A stretch of DNA of 64,000 nt from CAHJXF01 sp038254545 (lineage in GTDB: Bacteria > Pseudomonadota > Gammaproteobacteria > Burkholderiales > Burkholderiaceae_D), in NCBI GenBank assembly GCA_038254545.1, contig JBBSGB010000004.1, positions 91,058-155,057 on the forward strand, read 5' to 3'. The notes beneath the pieces are model-generated. The model ran no database searches. It saw only the letters and a program-made list of their open reading frames with translations, and had not been told where the DNA came from. The position numbers and the translations under genes are program-made. Below, in pieces: positions 34,166 through 43,620 of this stretch (position 1 is the first letter of the stretch; each line of letters begins with the position of its first letter).

Positions 34166-35866
34166 TCACGTCGGCTTATTCAGCGGCGGCGGTGCAGGCG
34201 CATCCAAAACTTCGCGAATCTTTTGCCCGAGCCCCTGGATAGTGAATGGCTTGCTGATGAGCTGCACACCTTCGTCCAAGCGGCCATGGTGAACGATTGC
34301 GTTACGAGAATAGCCGGTCGTGAAAAGTACCCTGAGGTCGGCGCGACGTTTCTGGGCCTCGGTCGCAAGCTGGCGCCCGTTGGACCCACCGGGCATGACC
34401 ACGTCTGTAAAAAGCAGATCGACTTCCTGGACACGATCCAATACCTCAAGCGCTGTAGCCGAGTTGGATGCCTCTACGACTACGTAGCCAAGCTCACCCA
34501 AAATCTCGACCGTGTAGGCGCGCAATGCGTCGTCGTCCTCAACGACCAGCACTGTTTCCAGTCCGATCGCCGTGGCACTTTCAGTTGAGGGTTTGGACTC
34601 GACAAGCGTGACATTAGCGTCGGGGGAGCGAGGGAGATAAATCTTCACCGACGTGCCTTCTCCAATCTCACTGTAGATACGAACGTGTCCAGATGATTGA
34701 CGCACGAATCCGTATACCTGGCTAAGGCCCAGTCCTGTCCCTTTGCCCACTTCCTTGGTCGTAAAAAACGGATCGAATACACGCTCCAATACCGCCTTCT
34801 CGATGCCAACGCCGGTATCCGTCATGGCGATGAGGACGTATTGGCCGCGCGCCACTGGCTCGGCGATTCCGGCGACATAGGCTTCGTCGAGATAGCAATT
34901 GGCCGTCTCTACAGTCAACTTGCCTCCCCTAGGCATCGCGTCGCGTGCGTTGACAGCCAAGTTGAGGATGGCATTCTCGAGTTCCTGCGCGTCGGCATGG
35001 GCAGGCCACAGTCCCGCCGCGAGTACCGTCTCAAGTGACACCGCCTCGCCGAGGGTCCTGATGAGGAACTCGCATGACTCCGCGACCAAGCGGTTGATAT
35101 CCAGCGCTCTGGGCGCCAAGGGCTGCTGACGCGAGAACGCAAGCAGGCGACTCGTCAGGTTGACTGCACGATGTACCCCCTTCAGGGACATCTCGCGACC
35201 GTGCGAGATACGTGCCGCGCCGGGTGACCCAACGAGCGCGGGCAGTTGTCGGCCGATGATATCCAGTCCACCCAGCACGACTGTAAGAAGGTTATTGAAA
35301 TCGTGGGCGATGCCGCCGGTCAGCTGTCCTACTGCCTCCATCTTTTGCGCCTGGCGAAGAGCCTCCTCGGCTTTCTGGCGGGCCTCGTTCTGCGCCTCCA
35401 GCTCGCGGGTTCGCACGCTGACGGCTTCTTCAAGAGTTTCGGCGAATGCTCGGAGTTGCACCGTCGCCTGCTTACGTTCAGTAATATCGACGTTTACACC
35501 GATAACGCGCTCGGCGCGCCCATCGACGCCGTAGAAAATCAGGTGACGCGCCTCCACCCACTTTAACGGCCCCTGCACTGCATTGGCGACGCGAAATTCC
35601 GCTTGGATCTCGCGCACGCCCTCAGCGAAGGCGCGCTGGATAAGGTGGGAGATTCGAGGCCGATCCTCGCGAAATACGCAGCTCAGCCAACTCTCGTAGG
35701 CGCCTTCGAAGCAATCGACCCCATGAAGCGTGATGAATGCTCGCGACAGGCGAGCCCATCCTTGCCGAGCATTCCATTCAAAGACGCCAAATCGGCCCAC
35801 TTCCTGAGTGAGCTCCAGCAGCTCCGCCGCAGTGGTGGTGCCCCTACCGGTGTCGGACGTGTCCAC
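34166..35866 (-). CDS. Hybrid sensor histidine kinase (PAS - HisKA - HATPase - receiver)
   Basis: 566 residues, no membrane segment. PAS/PAC fold at about residues 15-135 (ending GVNVDITERKQA), a coiled-coil linker, H-box GGIAHDFNNLL with His about 188, then the ATP-binding domain (NLAVNARDAM, TDTGVGIEK, GKGTGLGLSQVYGFV) and a C-terminal receiver (VLVVEDDDALR, phospho-acceptor Asp in LLFTDVVMPGG). The start is GTG at 35866, only 6 nt after the methyltransferase stop, so the two are one transcript. No cognate output protein is adjacent. Composition is less GC-rich than the flanking core genes. Confidence 0.9.
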   Translation of the reverse strand: MDTSDTGRGTTTAAELLELTQEVGRFGVFEWNARQGWARLSRAFITLHGVDCFEGAYESWLSCVFREDRPRISHLIQRAFAEGVREIQAEFRVANAVQGPLKWVEARHLIFYGVDGRAERVIGVNVDITERKQATVQLRAFAETLEEAVSVRTRELEAQNEARQKAEEALRQAQKMEAVGQLTGGIAHDFNNLLTVVLGGLDIIGRQLPALVGSPGAARISHGREMSLKGVHRAVNLTSRLLAFSRQQPLAPRALDINRLVAESCEFLIRTLGEAVSLETVLAAGLWPAHADAQELENAILNLAVNARDAMPRGGKLTVETANCYLDEAYVAGIAEPVARGQYVLIAMTDTGVGIEKAVLERVFDPFFTTKEVGKGTGLGLSQVYGFVRQSSGHVRIYSEIGEGTSVKIYLPRSPDANVTLVESKPSTESATAIGLETVLVVEDDDALRAYTVEILGELGYVVVEASNSATALEVLDRVQEVDLLFTDVVMPGGSNGRQLATEAQKRRADLRVLFTTGYSRNAIVHHGRLDEGVQLISKPFTIQGLGQKIREVLDAPAPPPLNKPT

Positions 35867-35872
35867 GGTGGG

Positions 35873-36925
35873 TCAACCACCGAGAATGCGTTTAGCTTGG
35901 GTCATCGCCTTCATCTTCTCGAAGGCTGTTTTTCGCGGAAGGTGGTTGAATCCGCATGAGCTCGTGATGACCGTTTGTTCCGGCGCTAGCCAAGGACATG
36001 CCAGGATGCGCTTGGCAATCGTCTCGCCAGTCTCAACATTGGGGTCCTGCACGTCCACCGCACCGACACCCAATTGCTTGTTGCCCAGAAGCCCTTCGAA
36101 GTGGCCCGCCATATCGTATTCGACCATGTACGACGAGCTTTCGATCTGACAGATCAGATCCGCCTTGTAGCGACCGATGTCGAAGTATCTGTGGCCGATC
36201 TGTGCGTCATATTCTTTCCCAACCGCGTAGTTCCCTTGGCAGACGTGCATCGAGAAATGCACGTCAGAGGGCAGACCTTCAATGGCAAGGTTGATTGCGT
36301 TGACAGCATCCGACACCTCGGCGTCGCTCGCCACGGTGAACATCGGTTCGTCGATTTGTATAAATTTGCAGCCTGCGGCAATGAGCATCTTGAAGTTGTA
36401 GCGAAGCAGCTTTGCGACGTCGTCCATCATCGTTGCCGCGTTACCGTAATGCTCATCGTAGGCGACCATCGAAAGCATATGGGGACCCGTCATCGTGCTT
36501 TTTACGGGCCTGTGCGTTAACGCGGTGGCCATCCGATATTCGTCGGCCAAGCCAAGATCAACGTTGTCGATAATGCGGGTCCTGCAGGTGGCCGCAGGAT
36601 GAAAAACGTTGGCGTCGTGAAGCGTGATCGGCTTGGGCCGTGTGCTCCCCTGGAACGCCGGAATCTTCTGCCAGAAGTGATTCAGCATTGCGTTGGGTGG
36701 GGAATGCCTGTTGTGCGTCCGACGGTTCATCTCGCCGCTGGTCACAACGTCGATGCCCGCGAGTTCCTGCTCCAGGATTGCGGCCTCGCTCGTTCGGAAT
36801 TGGGCGTCGGCGAAGGATGCCATTGACAATTGCCCGACCGCCACGAGGCGGTCGAGTGATTCGAACCAGTCGGGCACGCTGTGTGCGCCAATGACTGTCG
36901 TAGCGTATTTCGGATAAGCAGACAT
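35873..36925 (-). CDS. Core MetE-type cobalamin-independent methyltransferase
   Basis: 350 residues corresponding only to the C-terminal (catalytic) half of MetE. Zinc ligands appear as HVCQGNY (His and Cys), a Glu in MVEYDMAGH and Cys in TSSCGFNHLPR. Core-MetE proteins transfer a methyl group to homocysteine from donors other than methyltetrahydrofolate polyglutamate, or to other thiols; which applies here is unknown. I chose the ATG at 36925 (MSAYPKYATTVIGAH). It is upstream of the kinase in a two-gene operon between two amidase copies. Composition suggests later acquisition. Confidence 0.85.
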   Translation of the reverse strand: MSAYPKYATTVIGAHSVPDWFESLDRLVAVGQLSMASFADAQFRTSEAAILEQELAGIDVVTSGEMNRRTHNRHSPPNAMLNHFWQKIPAFQGSTRPKPITLHDANVFHPAATCRTRIIDNVDLGLADEYRMATALTHRPVKSTMTGPHMLSMVAYDEHYGNAATMMDDVAKLLRYNFKMLIAAGCKFIQIDEPMFTVASDAEVSDAVNAINLAIEGLPSDVHFSMHVCQGNYAVGKEYDAQIGHRYFDIGRYKADLICQIESSSYMVEYDMAGHFEGLLGNKQLGVGAVDVQDPNVETGETIAKRILACPWLAPEQTVITSSCGFNHLPRKTAFEKMKAMTQAKRILGG

Positions 36926-37099
36926 GACGGAGCGTCGTCTTTCAGATAGAAGCAAGTTGAATGATTTGCGGTCTTGCTCAATTGATCATAACTCGCGCCA
37001 AACATCGTTCGCGCCGCGATTGGAAGGCTGAACCCGCCTTTTGGCCGAAAGCCGCCGCAGCCCAACGGCCATCGGTAGGGCGTGCTGAGACAGCAGCTT

Positions 37100-38434
37100 T
37101 CAGCGCCCCGCGAGGACCGTTTCCACCGCGAGTGCCGCCCGCGCTAGTCGCGCATCGCGACCACGTGTCGACGACAGCATCAGCCCCACTGGCAATTGTC
37201 CTGCGCGCTGACACGGCAGGCTGAACGAGCAGCCGTCGAGCAGATTGATCAGCGAGGGATTGCGCAGGAGCAACGCATTGGTCCTGAAGAACGCCACGTC
37301 GTCGTCGATCAGCGGTTGCATCGCGGGCGCAACCATCGGCACCGTCGGACACACGAGCGCATCGAAGTCTGCCAGACGCGCCTCGACGCGAGCGATCCAC
37401 TCGGCGCGTTGGTCGATCAGATCGAGATAGTCGGCCGCCGACACGGTCTGTCCGCGCTCGATGCGCGATGCGATGCGCGGGTCGTAGCGATCGCGCGAGC
37501 TTGCAAGGCGGGCGCGATGCACCGCCCATGCCTCGGCTGGCGCGAAGCCGCCACCGGTCCTCATCTGCTCGCGCTCGGCGAATTCGGCGAGCGGCAACTC
37601 GACGATCGTGGCGCCGGCATCGGCGAGGTTACGCAACGCGTGTTCGAACGCGTCGGCCACGTCGCGATCGAGGCCGTCGAGCATCACGGTCTGCGGAACC
37701 GCGAGACGCAAGGAACGCGGAGCGGCGGTGCCCGAGATCGCGAGCGGCGCATCGGCGATGATCGCGTCGATCGCGATCGCATCGGCGACCGAGGCCGTCA
37801 TCGCGCAAGCCGTATCGAGCGTGCGCGACAGCGGGAACGCACCGGTCAATGGCACGCGCGATTGCGTGGGCTTGAAGCCGACGATGCCGCACAACGCGGC
37901 GGGGATGCGGATCGATCCTCCGGTGTCGGACCCGAGTGCAGCCACCGCGAGACCGAGCGCGACCGAAACCGCTGCGCCCGATGACGAACCACCCGGTATG
38001 CGCGCGGTCGTCGTGTCCGCAGGAATGCGCGGCGTGCCGAAATGCGGGTTGATGCCCACGCCCGAGTACGCGAACTCGGTCATGTTGGTGCGACCGATGA
38101 TCGCGGCGCCGGCCTTGCGAAGACGCTCGACGACGACGGCATCGCGTGTCGCGGCCGGCACGTCGTCGAGCACGCGCGAGCCGGCGCGCGTGACTTCACC
38201 GGCGACGTCGAACAGATCCTTGACGGTGATCGGCAATCCCGCGACGGGGCTGTCGCTCCGCGCGGTCACATCGGCTGCATCGGCCGCAGCTCGCGCTCCG
38301 CCAGCACCGAGGGCGATGAAGACATGCGCGGCATCGCCGGACGTCGCGCGCTCGAGCACCTCGTCGATCAACGAGCGGTGCGTGGCGTCCGCCGCGATGC
38401 GACGGCGCGCTTCGGCAATCGAAAGCGCGTTCAT
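37100..38434 (-). CDS. Amidase (amidase-signature family), intact copy
   Basis: 444 residues. Catalytic triad: Lys72 in PITVKDLFDVAG, cis-Ser in RIPGGSSSGAA (about 150-151) and nucleophile Ser174 in GSDTGGSIRIPAA. No signal peptide, so cytoplasmic. The ATG at 38434 overlaps the stop of the thioesterase gene (ATGA), so the two are co-translated. Substrate unknown; allophanate-, amide- or ureide-type hydrolysis is possible. A damaged duplicate lies 3.2 kb downstream at 32826-33938 with RidA beyond it, suggesting that amidase and RidA were once neighbours. Confidence 0.92.
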   Translation of the reverse strand: MNALSIAEARRRIAADATHRSLIDEVLERATSGDAAHVFIALGAGGARAAADAADVTARSDSPVAGLPITVKDLFDVAGEVTRAGSRVLDDVPAATRDAVVVERLRKAGAAIIGRTNMTEFAYSGVGINPHFGTPRIPADTTTARIPGGSSSGAAVSVALGLAVAALGSDTGGSIRIPAALCGIVGFKPTQSRVPLTGAFPLSRTLDTACAMTASVADAIAIDAIIADAPLAISGTAAPRSLRLAVPQTVMLDGLDRDVADAFEHALRNLADAGATIVELPLAEFAEREQMRTGGGFAPAEAWAVHRARLASSRDRYDPRIASRIERGQTVSAADYLDLIDQRAEWIARVEARLADFDALVCPTVPMVAPAMQPLIDDDVAFFRTNALLLRNPSLINLLDGCSFSLPCQRAGQLPVGLMLSSTRGRDARLARAALAVETVLAGR

Positions 38435-38844
38435 GCGATCACCGGCAATGGCCGCGGCTTGCGATTGTTGTCGGTGGCCACGTAGGTCAACGTCGCTTCG
38501 GTCACCTTGACGACTTCGGCACCGAGTCGATTGCGCTCGGCAAACACTTCGACGAAGACCGTGATCGAGGTCGTGCCCACCTTCACGACCTTGGCGTAGA
38601 ACGACAACAGGTCTCCCACCAGCACCGGGTTCTTGAACAGGAACGAGTTGACCGCGATCGTCGCGACGCGGCCGTTCGCACGTTTGACGGCTGGCAACGA
38701 CCCGGCAATGTCGACCTGCGCCATGATCCATCCACCGAACACGTCGCCGTGAATGTTCGCGTCCGACGGCATCGGCATCACGCGCAGCGTGGGCATGGTA
38801 GACGGCAGCATCAGCTTTTCAGCCTCGGTGTGTTGGTCGGTCAT
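38431..38844 (-). CDS. Acyl-CoA thioesterase (YciA-like hotdog)
   Basis: 137 residues. The hotdog signature is DANIHGDVFGGWIMAQVDIA (about residues 28-47), with VEVFAERNRLG and a short basic tail. It hydrolyses short- to medium-chain acyl-CoA. I chose the ATG at 38844 (MTDQHTEAEK); an in-frame start seven codons upstream is possible. It is translationally coupled to the amidase gene and divergent from the ABC exporter. Confidence 0.9.
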   Translation of the reverse strand: MTDQHTEAEKLMLPSTMPTLRVMPMPSDANIHGDVFGGWIMAQVDIAGSLPAVKRANGRVATIAVNSFLFKNPVLVGDLLSFYAKVVKVGTTSITVFVEVFAERNRLGAEVVKVTEATLTYVATDNNRKPRPLPVIA

Positions 38845-38966
38845 GAAGGCCCTCGAAATAAGCATCGCCCTTGCAAACCGCAGGGCGATGCCAATTGTAG
38901 GAAAATCGCCGGCTGCCCGGTCGAAGTCGCCACACTCTCACACTTCCCTTTCCTCCTCTTCCCTTC

Positions 38967-40889
38967 ATGCGCCGCCACGCGTCTTCCGATCCCGCCCCAT
39001 CCTCTGCGGCCAGCACGCGCACGCGTTCCGAGTGGGGCGTGTTGAAGACGCTCGTGCCCTACCTGTGGGACTTCAAGTGGCGCGTGATGCTGGCGCTCGC
39101 CTTCCTGGTCGCGGCCAAGTTCGCCAACGTCGGCGTGCCGCTGGTGCTGAAGCGCATCGTCGATGCGTTGTCGATCAAGCCGACCGACCCGGCCGCGGTG
39201 CTGGTGCTGCCGGTGTCGTTGTTGATCGCCTACGGCCTGCTGCGTCTTGCGACAACCACCTTCACCGAGCTACGCGAGATGGTGTTCGCGAAAGTCACGC
39301 AGCGCGCGGTGCGCAATGTCGCGCTCAAGGTGTTCGGTCATCTGCATGCGCTGTCGCTGCGCTTTCATCTGGAACGCCAGACCGGCGGCATGACGCGCGA
39401 CATCGAGCGTGGTTCGCGCGGCATTTCGTCGCTGGTCAGTTACACGCTCTACAGCATCCTGCCCACGCTGGTCGAGTTGTCGCTGGTGCTCGGCATCCTC
39501 GCGGTGCGCTACGACAAGTGGTTCACGATCATCACCGGCGTCGCGCTGGTCGTGTATATCGCGTTCACCATTTCGGTCACCGAATGGCGCACGCACTTTC
39601 GCCGCACGATGAACGAGCTCGATTCGAAGGCAAACGTCAAGGCGATCGATTCGCTGATCAACTACGAGACCGTCAAGTACTTCAACAACGAAGCGTTCGA
39701 AGCCAAGCGCTACGACCAGAGCATGACGCGCTGGGAGCGCGCCGCGGTCAAGTCGCAGACCTCGCTGTCGATGCTCAACGTGGGCCAGTCGGCGCTGATC
39801 GCGGTTGCCGTTTCGCTGATGATCTGGCGCGCGACCCAGGGCGTGATCGACGGGTCGATGACCCTGGGCGACCTGGTGCTGGTCAACGCTTTCATGATCC
39901 AGCTCTACATTCCGCTCAACTTCCTGGGCGTGATCTATCGCGAGATCAAGCAGAGCCTGGCCGATGTCGATCGCATGTTCTCGTTGCTCGACCAGCATCG
40001 CGAAGTGGCCGATGCGCCCGATGCGAAGCCACTGATACCGACCGGACCCAAACTATCGGGCGCGCTCATTGCGCCTTCGGTCCGCTTCGATCACGTGGAC
40101 TTTTCCTACGACCCGAAGCGCCAGATCCTGTTCGACATCGACTTCGAGATCCCGGTGGGCCACACCATCGCGGTGGTGGGCCCGAGCGGCTCGGGCAAGT
40201 CCACGCTGGCGCGCCTGATGTTTCGCTTTTACGACGTGACCGGCGGCGCGATCACGATCGCGGGGCAGGACATTCGCCAAGTCACGCAGTCGTCGCTACG
40301 CGCGGCGATCGGCATCGTGCCGCAGGACACGGTGCTGTTCAACGACACCATCGGCTACAACATCGGCTACGGCCGCGCGGGCGGCGTCGATGCCACGTCG
40401 CAAGGCGAGATCGAGGCGGCGGCCAATGCGGCGTACATCCACGATTTCGTGAGGAGCCTGCCCGACGGCTACGATACGATGGTGGGCGAGCGCGGCCTGA
40501 AGCTTTCGGGCGGCGAGAAGCAGCGCGTGGCGATCGCGCGCACGCTGCTGAAGAACCCGGCGATCCTGATCTTCGACGAAGCGACGTCGGCGCTCGACTC
40601 CAAGGCCGAGCTCGCGATCCAGGCCGAGCTGCGTGCGATCGCGGCCGATCACACCGCGCTGGTGATCGCGCATCGGCTCTCGACCATCGTCGACGCCGAC
40701 CAGATCCTGGTGCTCGAAGCCGGCCGCATCGTCGAGCGCGGACGCCATCGCGAGCTGGTCGCGAAGGGCGGCGTGTACGCGAAGATGTGGGCACGGCAGC
40801 AGGCCGATCAGCGCGGCGGGACGCGTCACGACGAGATCGACACCATCGATATCGGCAACGAACGCAGCGAAGCGCCGCTGGCGATTTGA
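38967..40889 (+). CDS. Atm1-type ABC exporter (permease fused to ATPase)
   Basis: 640 residues. The N-terminal half has about six membrane helices and the Atm1-family VNYETVKYF-like block (SLINYETVKYFNNEAFEAKR). The C-terminal ATPase has Walker A GPSGSGKST (about residue 406), signature LSGGEKQRVAIA (about 513) and Walker B ILIFDEATSALD (about 533). Atm1-type exporters move glutathione-linked persulfides or metal-glutathione conjugates across the inner membrane and aid Fe-S homeostasis and metal tolerance. A small GC hairpin (CCCCGC/GCGGGG, 40914-40927) follows the stop. Confidence 0.92.
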   Translation: MRRHASSDPAPSSAASTRTRSEWGVLKTLVPYLWDFKWRVMLALAFLVAAKFANVGVPLVLKRIVDALSIKPTDPAAVLVLPVSLLIAYGLLRLATTTFTELREMVFAKVTQRAVRNVALKVFGHLHALSLRFHLERQTGGMTRDIERGSRGISSLVSYTLYSILPTLVELSLVLGILAVRYDKWFTIITGVALVVYIAFTISVTEWRTHFRRTMNELDSKANVKAIDSLINYETVKYFNNEAFEAKRYDQSMTRWERAAVKSQTSLSMLNVGQSALIAVAVSLMIWRATQGVIDGSMTLGDLVLVNAFMIQLYIPLNFLGVIYREIKQSLADVDRMFSLLDQHREVADAPDAKPLIPTGPKLSGALIAPSVRFDHVDFSYDPKRQILFDIDFEIPVGHTIAVVGPSGSGKSTLARLMFRFYDVTGGAITIAGQDIRQVTQSSLRAAIGIVPQDTVLFNDTIGYNIGYGRAGGVDATSQGEIEAAANAAYIHDFVRSLPDGYDTMVGERGLKLSGGEKQRVAIARTLLKNPAILIFDEATSALDSKAELAIQAELRAIAADHTALVIAHRLSTIVDADQILVLEAGRIVERGRHRELVAKGGVYAKMWARQQADQRGGTRHDEIDTIDIGNERSEAPLAI

Positions 40890-41055
40890 GTGTCGCGTAT
40901 CGGTACGCGTCATCCCCGCGAGCGGGGTCGGCGTTGACGTGTGAGGCTCGTTTTTCGGTGCGGGGAGCGTGGGTATAAACCCGCAGTCGACAGCGAGGGC
41001 CTGTATGCCTACACTTTCGCGTCACGCCAAAAGCGTTCCCTTCAGGAGTTCCCAA

Positions 41056-41970
41056 ATGAATTTCCCCCGTATCGCTCTATGTCTCGCCGGCGCTGGCTTT
41101 ATCGCCGCAGGCGCGGCCGCGCACGCGCAAGCGCTCGATGGCACCCTCAAGAAAATCAAGGACACCGGCACCATCACGCTCGGTGTGCGCGACTCGTCGG
41201 TTCCGTTCTCGTACCTGGACGACAACCAGAAGCCGGTCGGCTATTCGATCGACCTGTGCATGAAGATCGTCGATGCGGTCAAGGCCAATCTCAAGCTGCC
41301 CAACCTCAACGTGGTGATGCAACCGGTCACGTCCGCGACGCGGATTCCGTTGATGGCCAACGGCACCATCGACCTCGAGTGCGGCTCGACCACCAACAAC
41401 CTCGAGCGCCAGCAGCAGGTGTCCTACGTCGATACCACCTTCGTGACGGCCAACCGCCTGGTCTCGAAGAAGTCGTCGAAGATCAACGCGCTCGCTGACC
41501 TCAAGGGCAAGACGCTGGTGTCCACCTCGGGCACGTCGAACCTGAAGCAGGTCACGCAGCTGAACGGTGACAAGAACATGGGCATCAACATCGTGCCGGC
41601 CAACGACCACTCGAACGCCTTCCAGATGGTCGAGACCGATCGCGCCGCGGCCTTCGCGATGGACGACATCCTGCTTTACAGCCTGGTGGCGTCGTCGAAG
41701 AGTCCGGGCGACTACGTGATCAGTTCGGAAGCGCTCTCGGTCGAGCCCTACGGCATCATGCTGCGCAAGGACGACCCGGCGTTTCAGAAGCTGGCCGACG
41801 GCGCAGTCGAGGCCGTGTTCAAGAGCGGCGAGATCAACAAGATCTATTCGAAATGGTTCCTCTCGCCGATCCCGCCGAAGAACATCAACCTGAACGTGCC
41901 AATGAGCGACACGCTGAAGAAGGTGATCGCCAATCCCACGCATTCGGGCGACCCGGCGGTGTACAAATAA
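41056..41970 (+). CDS. gltI: Glutamate/aspartate ABC transporter, substrate-binding protein
   Basis: 304 residues with a signal peptide (ALCLAGAGFIAAGAAAHA, cleavage before QALDG). The periplasmic binding domain matches GltI (LGVRDSSVPFSYLDDNQKPV, LECGSTTNNLERQQQV). Length equals E. coli GltI (302). AGGAG at 41044-41048 supports the ATG at 41056. A strong terminator after it (42018-42044) should give excess binding protein over the membrane parts encoded downstream. Confidence 0.93.
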   Translation: MNFPRIALCLAGAGFIAAGAAAHAQALDGTLKKIKDTGTITLGVRDSSVPFSYLDDNQKPVGYSIDLCMKIVDAVKANLKLPNLNVVMQPVTSATRIPLMANGTIDLECGSTTNNLERQQQVSYVDTTFVTANRLVSKKSSKINALADLKGKTLVSTSGTSNLKQVTQLNGDKNMGINIVPANDHSNAFQMVETDRAAAFAMDDILLYSLVASSKSPGDYVISSEALSVEPYGIMLRKDDPAFQKLADGAVEAVFKSGEINKIYSKWFLSPIPPKNINLNVPMSDTLKKVIANPTHSGDPAVYK

Positions 41971-42017
41971 ATGTACCAGTACGCGCGGCACGTCGACAGC
42001 GCGTAATTGCATGAACA

Positions 42018-42044
42018 CAACGGGGGCTTGCCCCCGTTTTTTTT
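42018..42044 (+). terminator. Rho-independent terminator after gltI
   Basis: Stem AACGGGGG / CCCCCGTT with loop CTTG, followed by eight T (42037-42044). Placed 50 nt after gltI and 100 nt before gltJ, so it probably attenuates the downstream genes rather than ending the operon completely. Confidence 0.9.
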
Positions 42045-42143
42045 GTGAAGCACGCTGCAGGCGCTGACGGCTTCGACGCCAGCAAGACATGGCTCGGTTG
42101 CCGTAACGATGACGCATCTTCGTAAGAGATCGCAGGGGGAACG

Positions 42144-42890
42144 ATGAACTACAACTGGGACTGGTCGATCTTCTTCAAGCTCTCGCCCGACGGCCAGGGC
42201 ACCTATCTGCAGACGCTGCTGTACGGGCTCGGATGGACGCTCGCGACCGCGCTCTCGGCATGGGTCATAGCGCTCGTTCTCGGTGCTGTCGTCGGAACCG
42301 TCCGCACCATGCCGTCGAAGTTCTGGGTGAGGATCGGCAACGGCTATGTCGAGCTGTTCCGCAACATCCCGCTCCTGGTCCAGATGTTCCTTTGGTACTT
42401 CGTGATGCCCGAAGTCGTGCCCAGGGACCTCGGCACGTGGCTCAAGCAGCAACCGAATGCGCCCTTCATCACCGCCGTTATCTGCCTGGGCTTCTTCACG
42501 TCCGCGCGCGTGGCCGAGCAGGTGCGCGCGGGCATCGGATCGCTGCCGCGCGGCCAGCAGATGGCTGGCACGGCGATCGGGCTGACGCTGCCGCAGGCCT
42601 ATCGCTACGTGATCCTGCCGCAGGCGTTTCGCATCATCATTCCGCCGCTCACGTCCGAGTTCCTCAACATCATCAAGAACAGCGCGGTCGCGCTGACCAT
42701 CGGCCTCCTGGAACTGACCGCACGGGCGCGCTCGATGCAGGAGTTCTCGTTCCACGTGTTCGAAGCCTTCTCGGCCGCGACCTTGATCTACCTTCTCGTC
42801 AACGTCGTCGTCGTCAACCTGATGCGCTTCATCGAAAGCCGCGTGCGCGTGCCGGGGCTGATCGCGATGGGCACGACCGGAGGCCACTGA
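42144..42890 (+). CDS. gltJ: Glutamate/aspartate ABC transporter permease
   Basis: 248 residues of the HisM/GltJ family with about five membrane segments. It contains the EAA-type loop (RVAEQVRAGIGSLPRGQQMA, then GTAIGLTLPQAYRYVILPQA) that contacts the ATPase. It begins YNWDWSIFFKLSPDGQGTYL, as usual in GltJ. The stop is 1 nt before the gltK start region. Confidence 0.93.
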   Translation: MNYNWDWSIFFKLSPDGQGTYLQTLLYGLGWTLATALSAWVIALVLGAVVGTVRTMPSKFWVRIGNGYVELFRNIPLLVQMFLWYFVMPEVVPRDLGTWLKQQPNAPFITAVICLGFFTSARVAEQVRAGIGSLPRGQQMAGTAIGLTLPQAYRYVILPQAFRIIIPPLTSEFLNIIKNSAVALTIGLLELTARARSMQEFSFHVFEAFSAATLIYLLVNVVVVNLMRFIESRVRVPGLIAMGTTGGH

Positions 42891-42891
42891 C

Positions 42892-43581
42892 ATGGGTGAC
42901 TTCGACTTCAATGTGATCGAGCGCTCATGGCGCTACCTGTTCTTCACCGGCATGACGTTCACGCTCAAGCTCACGTTCCTGAGCATGGCGGGGGGGATCG
43001 TCTTCGGCACGCTGCTGGCGATGGCGCGGCTGTCGGGCCTGAAGGCCCTCAACATGGTCGCGGGCGGCTACGTCAACCTGATCCGCTCGATCCCGCTGGT
43101 GCTGGTGATCTTCTGGTTCTACTTTCTCGTGCCTTACATCGGCGCATGGGTGATCGGCGCGTCCAGGCCGATTCAGGTCGGCGCATTCTCGTCGTCGCTG
43201 ATCACCTTCATCCTCTTCGAAGCCGCGTACTACTGCGAGATCATGCGTGCGGGCATCCAGTCGGTGGCGCGCGGTCAGGTGTGGTCGGGCTACGCGCTGG
43301 GCATGAACTACTGGCAGACGATGGGCAACATCGTCTTGCCGCAGGCGTTTCGCAACATGATCCCGGTGCTGCTCACGCAGACCATCGTGCTGTTCCAGGA
43401 CGTGTCGCTGGTCTATGTGCTGTCCATCACGGACTTTGTCGGCGCGGCCAGCAAGGTCGCGCAGCGCGATGGGCGCCTGGTCGAGATGTACACGTTCGTG
43501 GCGCTGGTCTATTTCGTGCTGTGCCTGTCGCTGTCTTATCTCGTCAAATATCTGCAGAAGCGCGTGGCGATCGTTCGCTAG
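42892..43581 (+). CDS. gltK: Glutamate/aspartate ABC transporter permease
   Basis: 229 residues, second permease of the importer. The N-terminal FDFNVIERSWRYLFFTGMTF is typical, and the EAA loop is EIMRAGIQSVARGQVWSGYA then LGMNYWQTMGNIVLPQA. About five membrane helices. It directly follows gltJ and precedes gltL by 39 nt. Forms a heterodimer with GltJ. Confidence 0.93.
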   Translation: MGDFDFNVIERSWRYLFFTGMTFTLKLTFLSMAGGIVFGTLLAMARLSGLKALNMVAGGYVNLIRSIPLVLVIFWFYFLVPYIGAWVIGASRPIQVGAFSSSLITFILFEAAYYCEIMRAGIQSVARGQVWSGYALGMNYWQTMGNIVLPQAFRNMIPVLLTQTIVLFQDVSLVYVLSITDFVGAASKVAQRDGRLVEMYTFVALVYFVLCLSLSYLVKYLQKRVAIVR

Positions 43582-43620
43582 TCACCGCATTCGTCTTCAC
43601 GATTCGCTGGGGAATACAAC

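Noticed and set aside
30285..37060. Similar CTTCTGGCCG / CTTTTGGCCGAAAG words near 30292 and 37036 as a possible dispersed repeat
   Set aside because: The match is short and imperfect; without a genome-wide search it cannot be told from chance.
40914..40927. Small hairpin CCCCGC-GA-GCGGGG after the Atm1-type gene
   Set aside because: A 2-nt loop is too tight and no T run follows; listed only in the gene note, not as a terminator.
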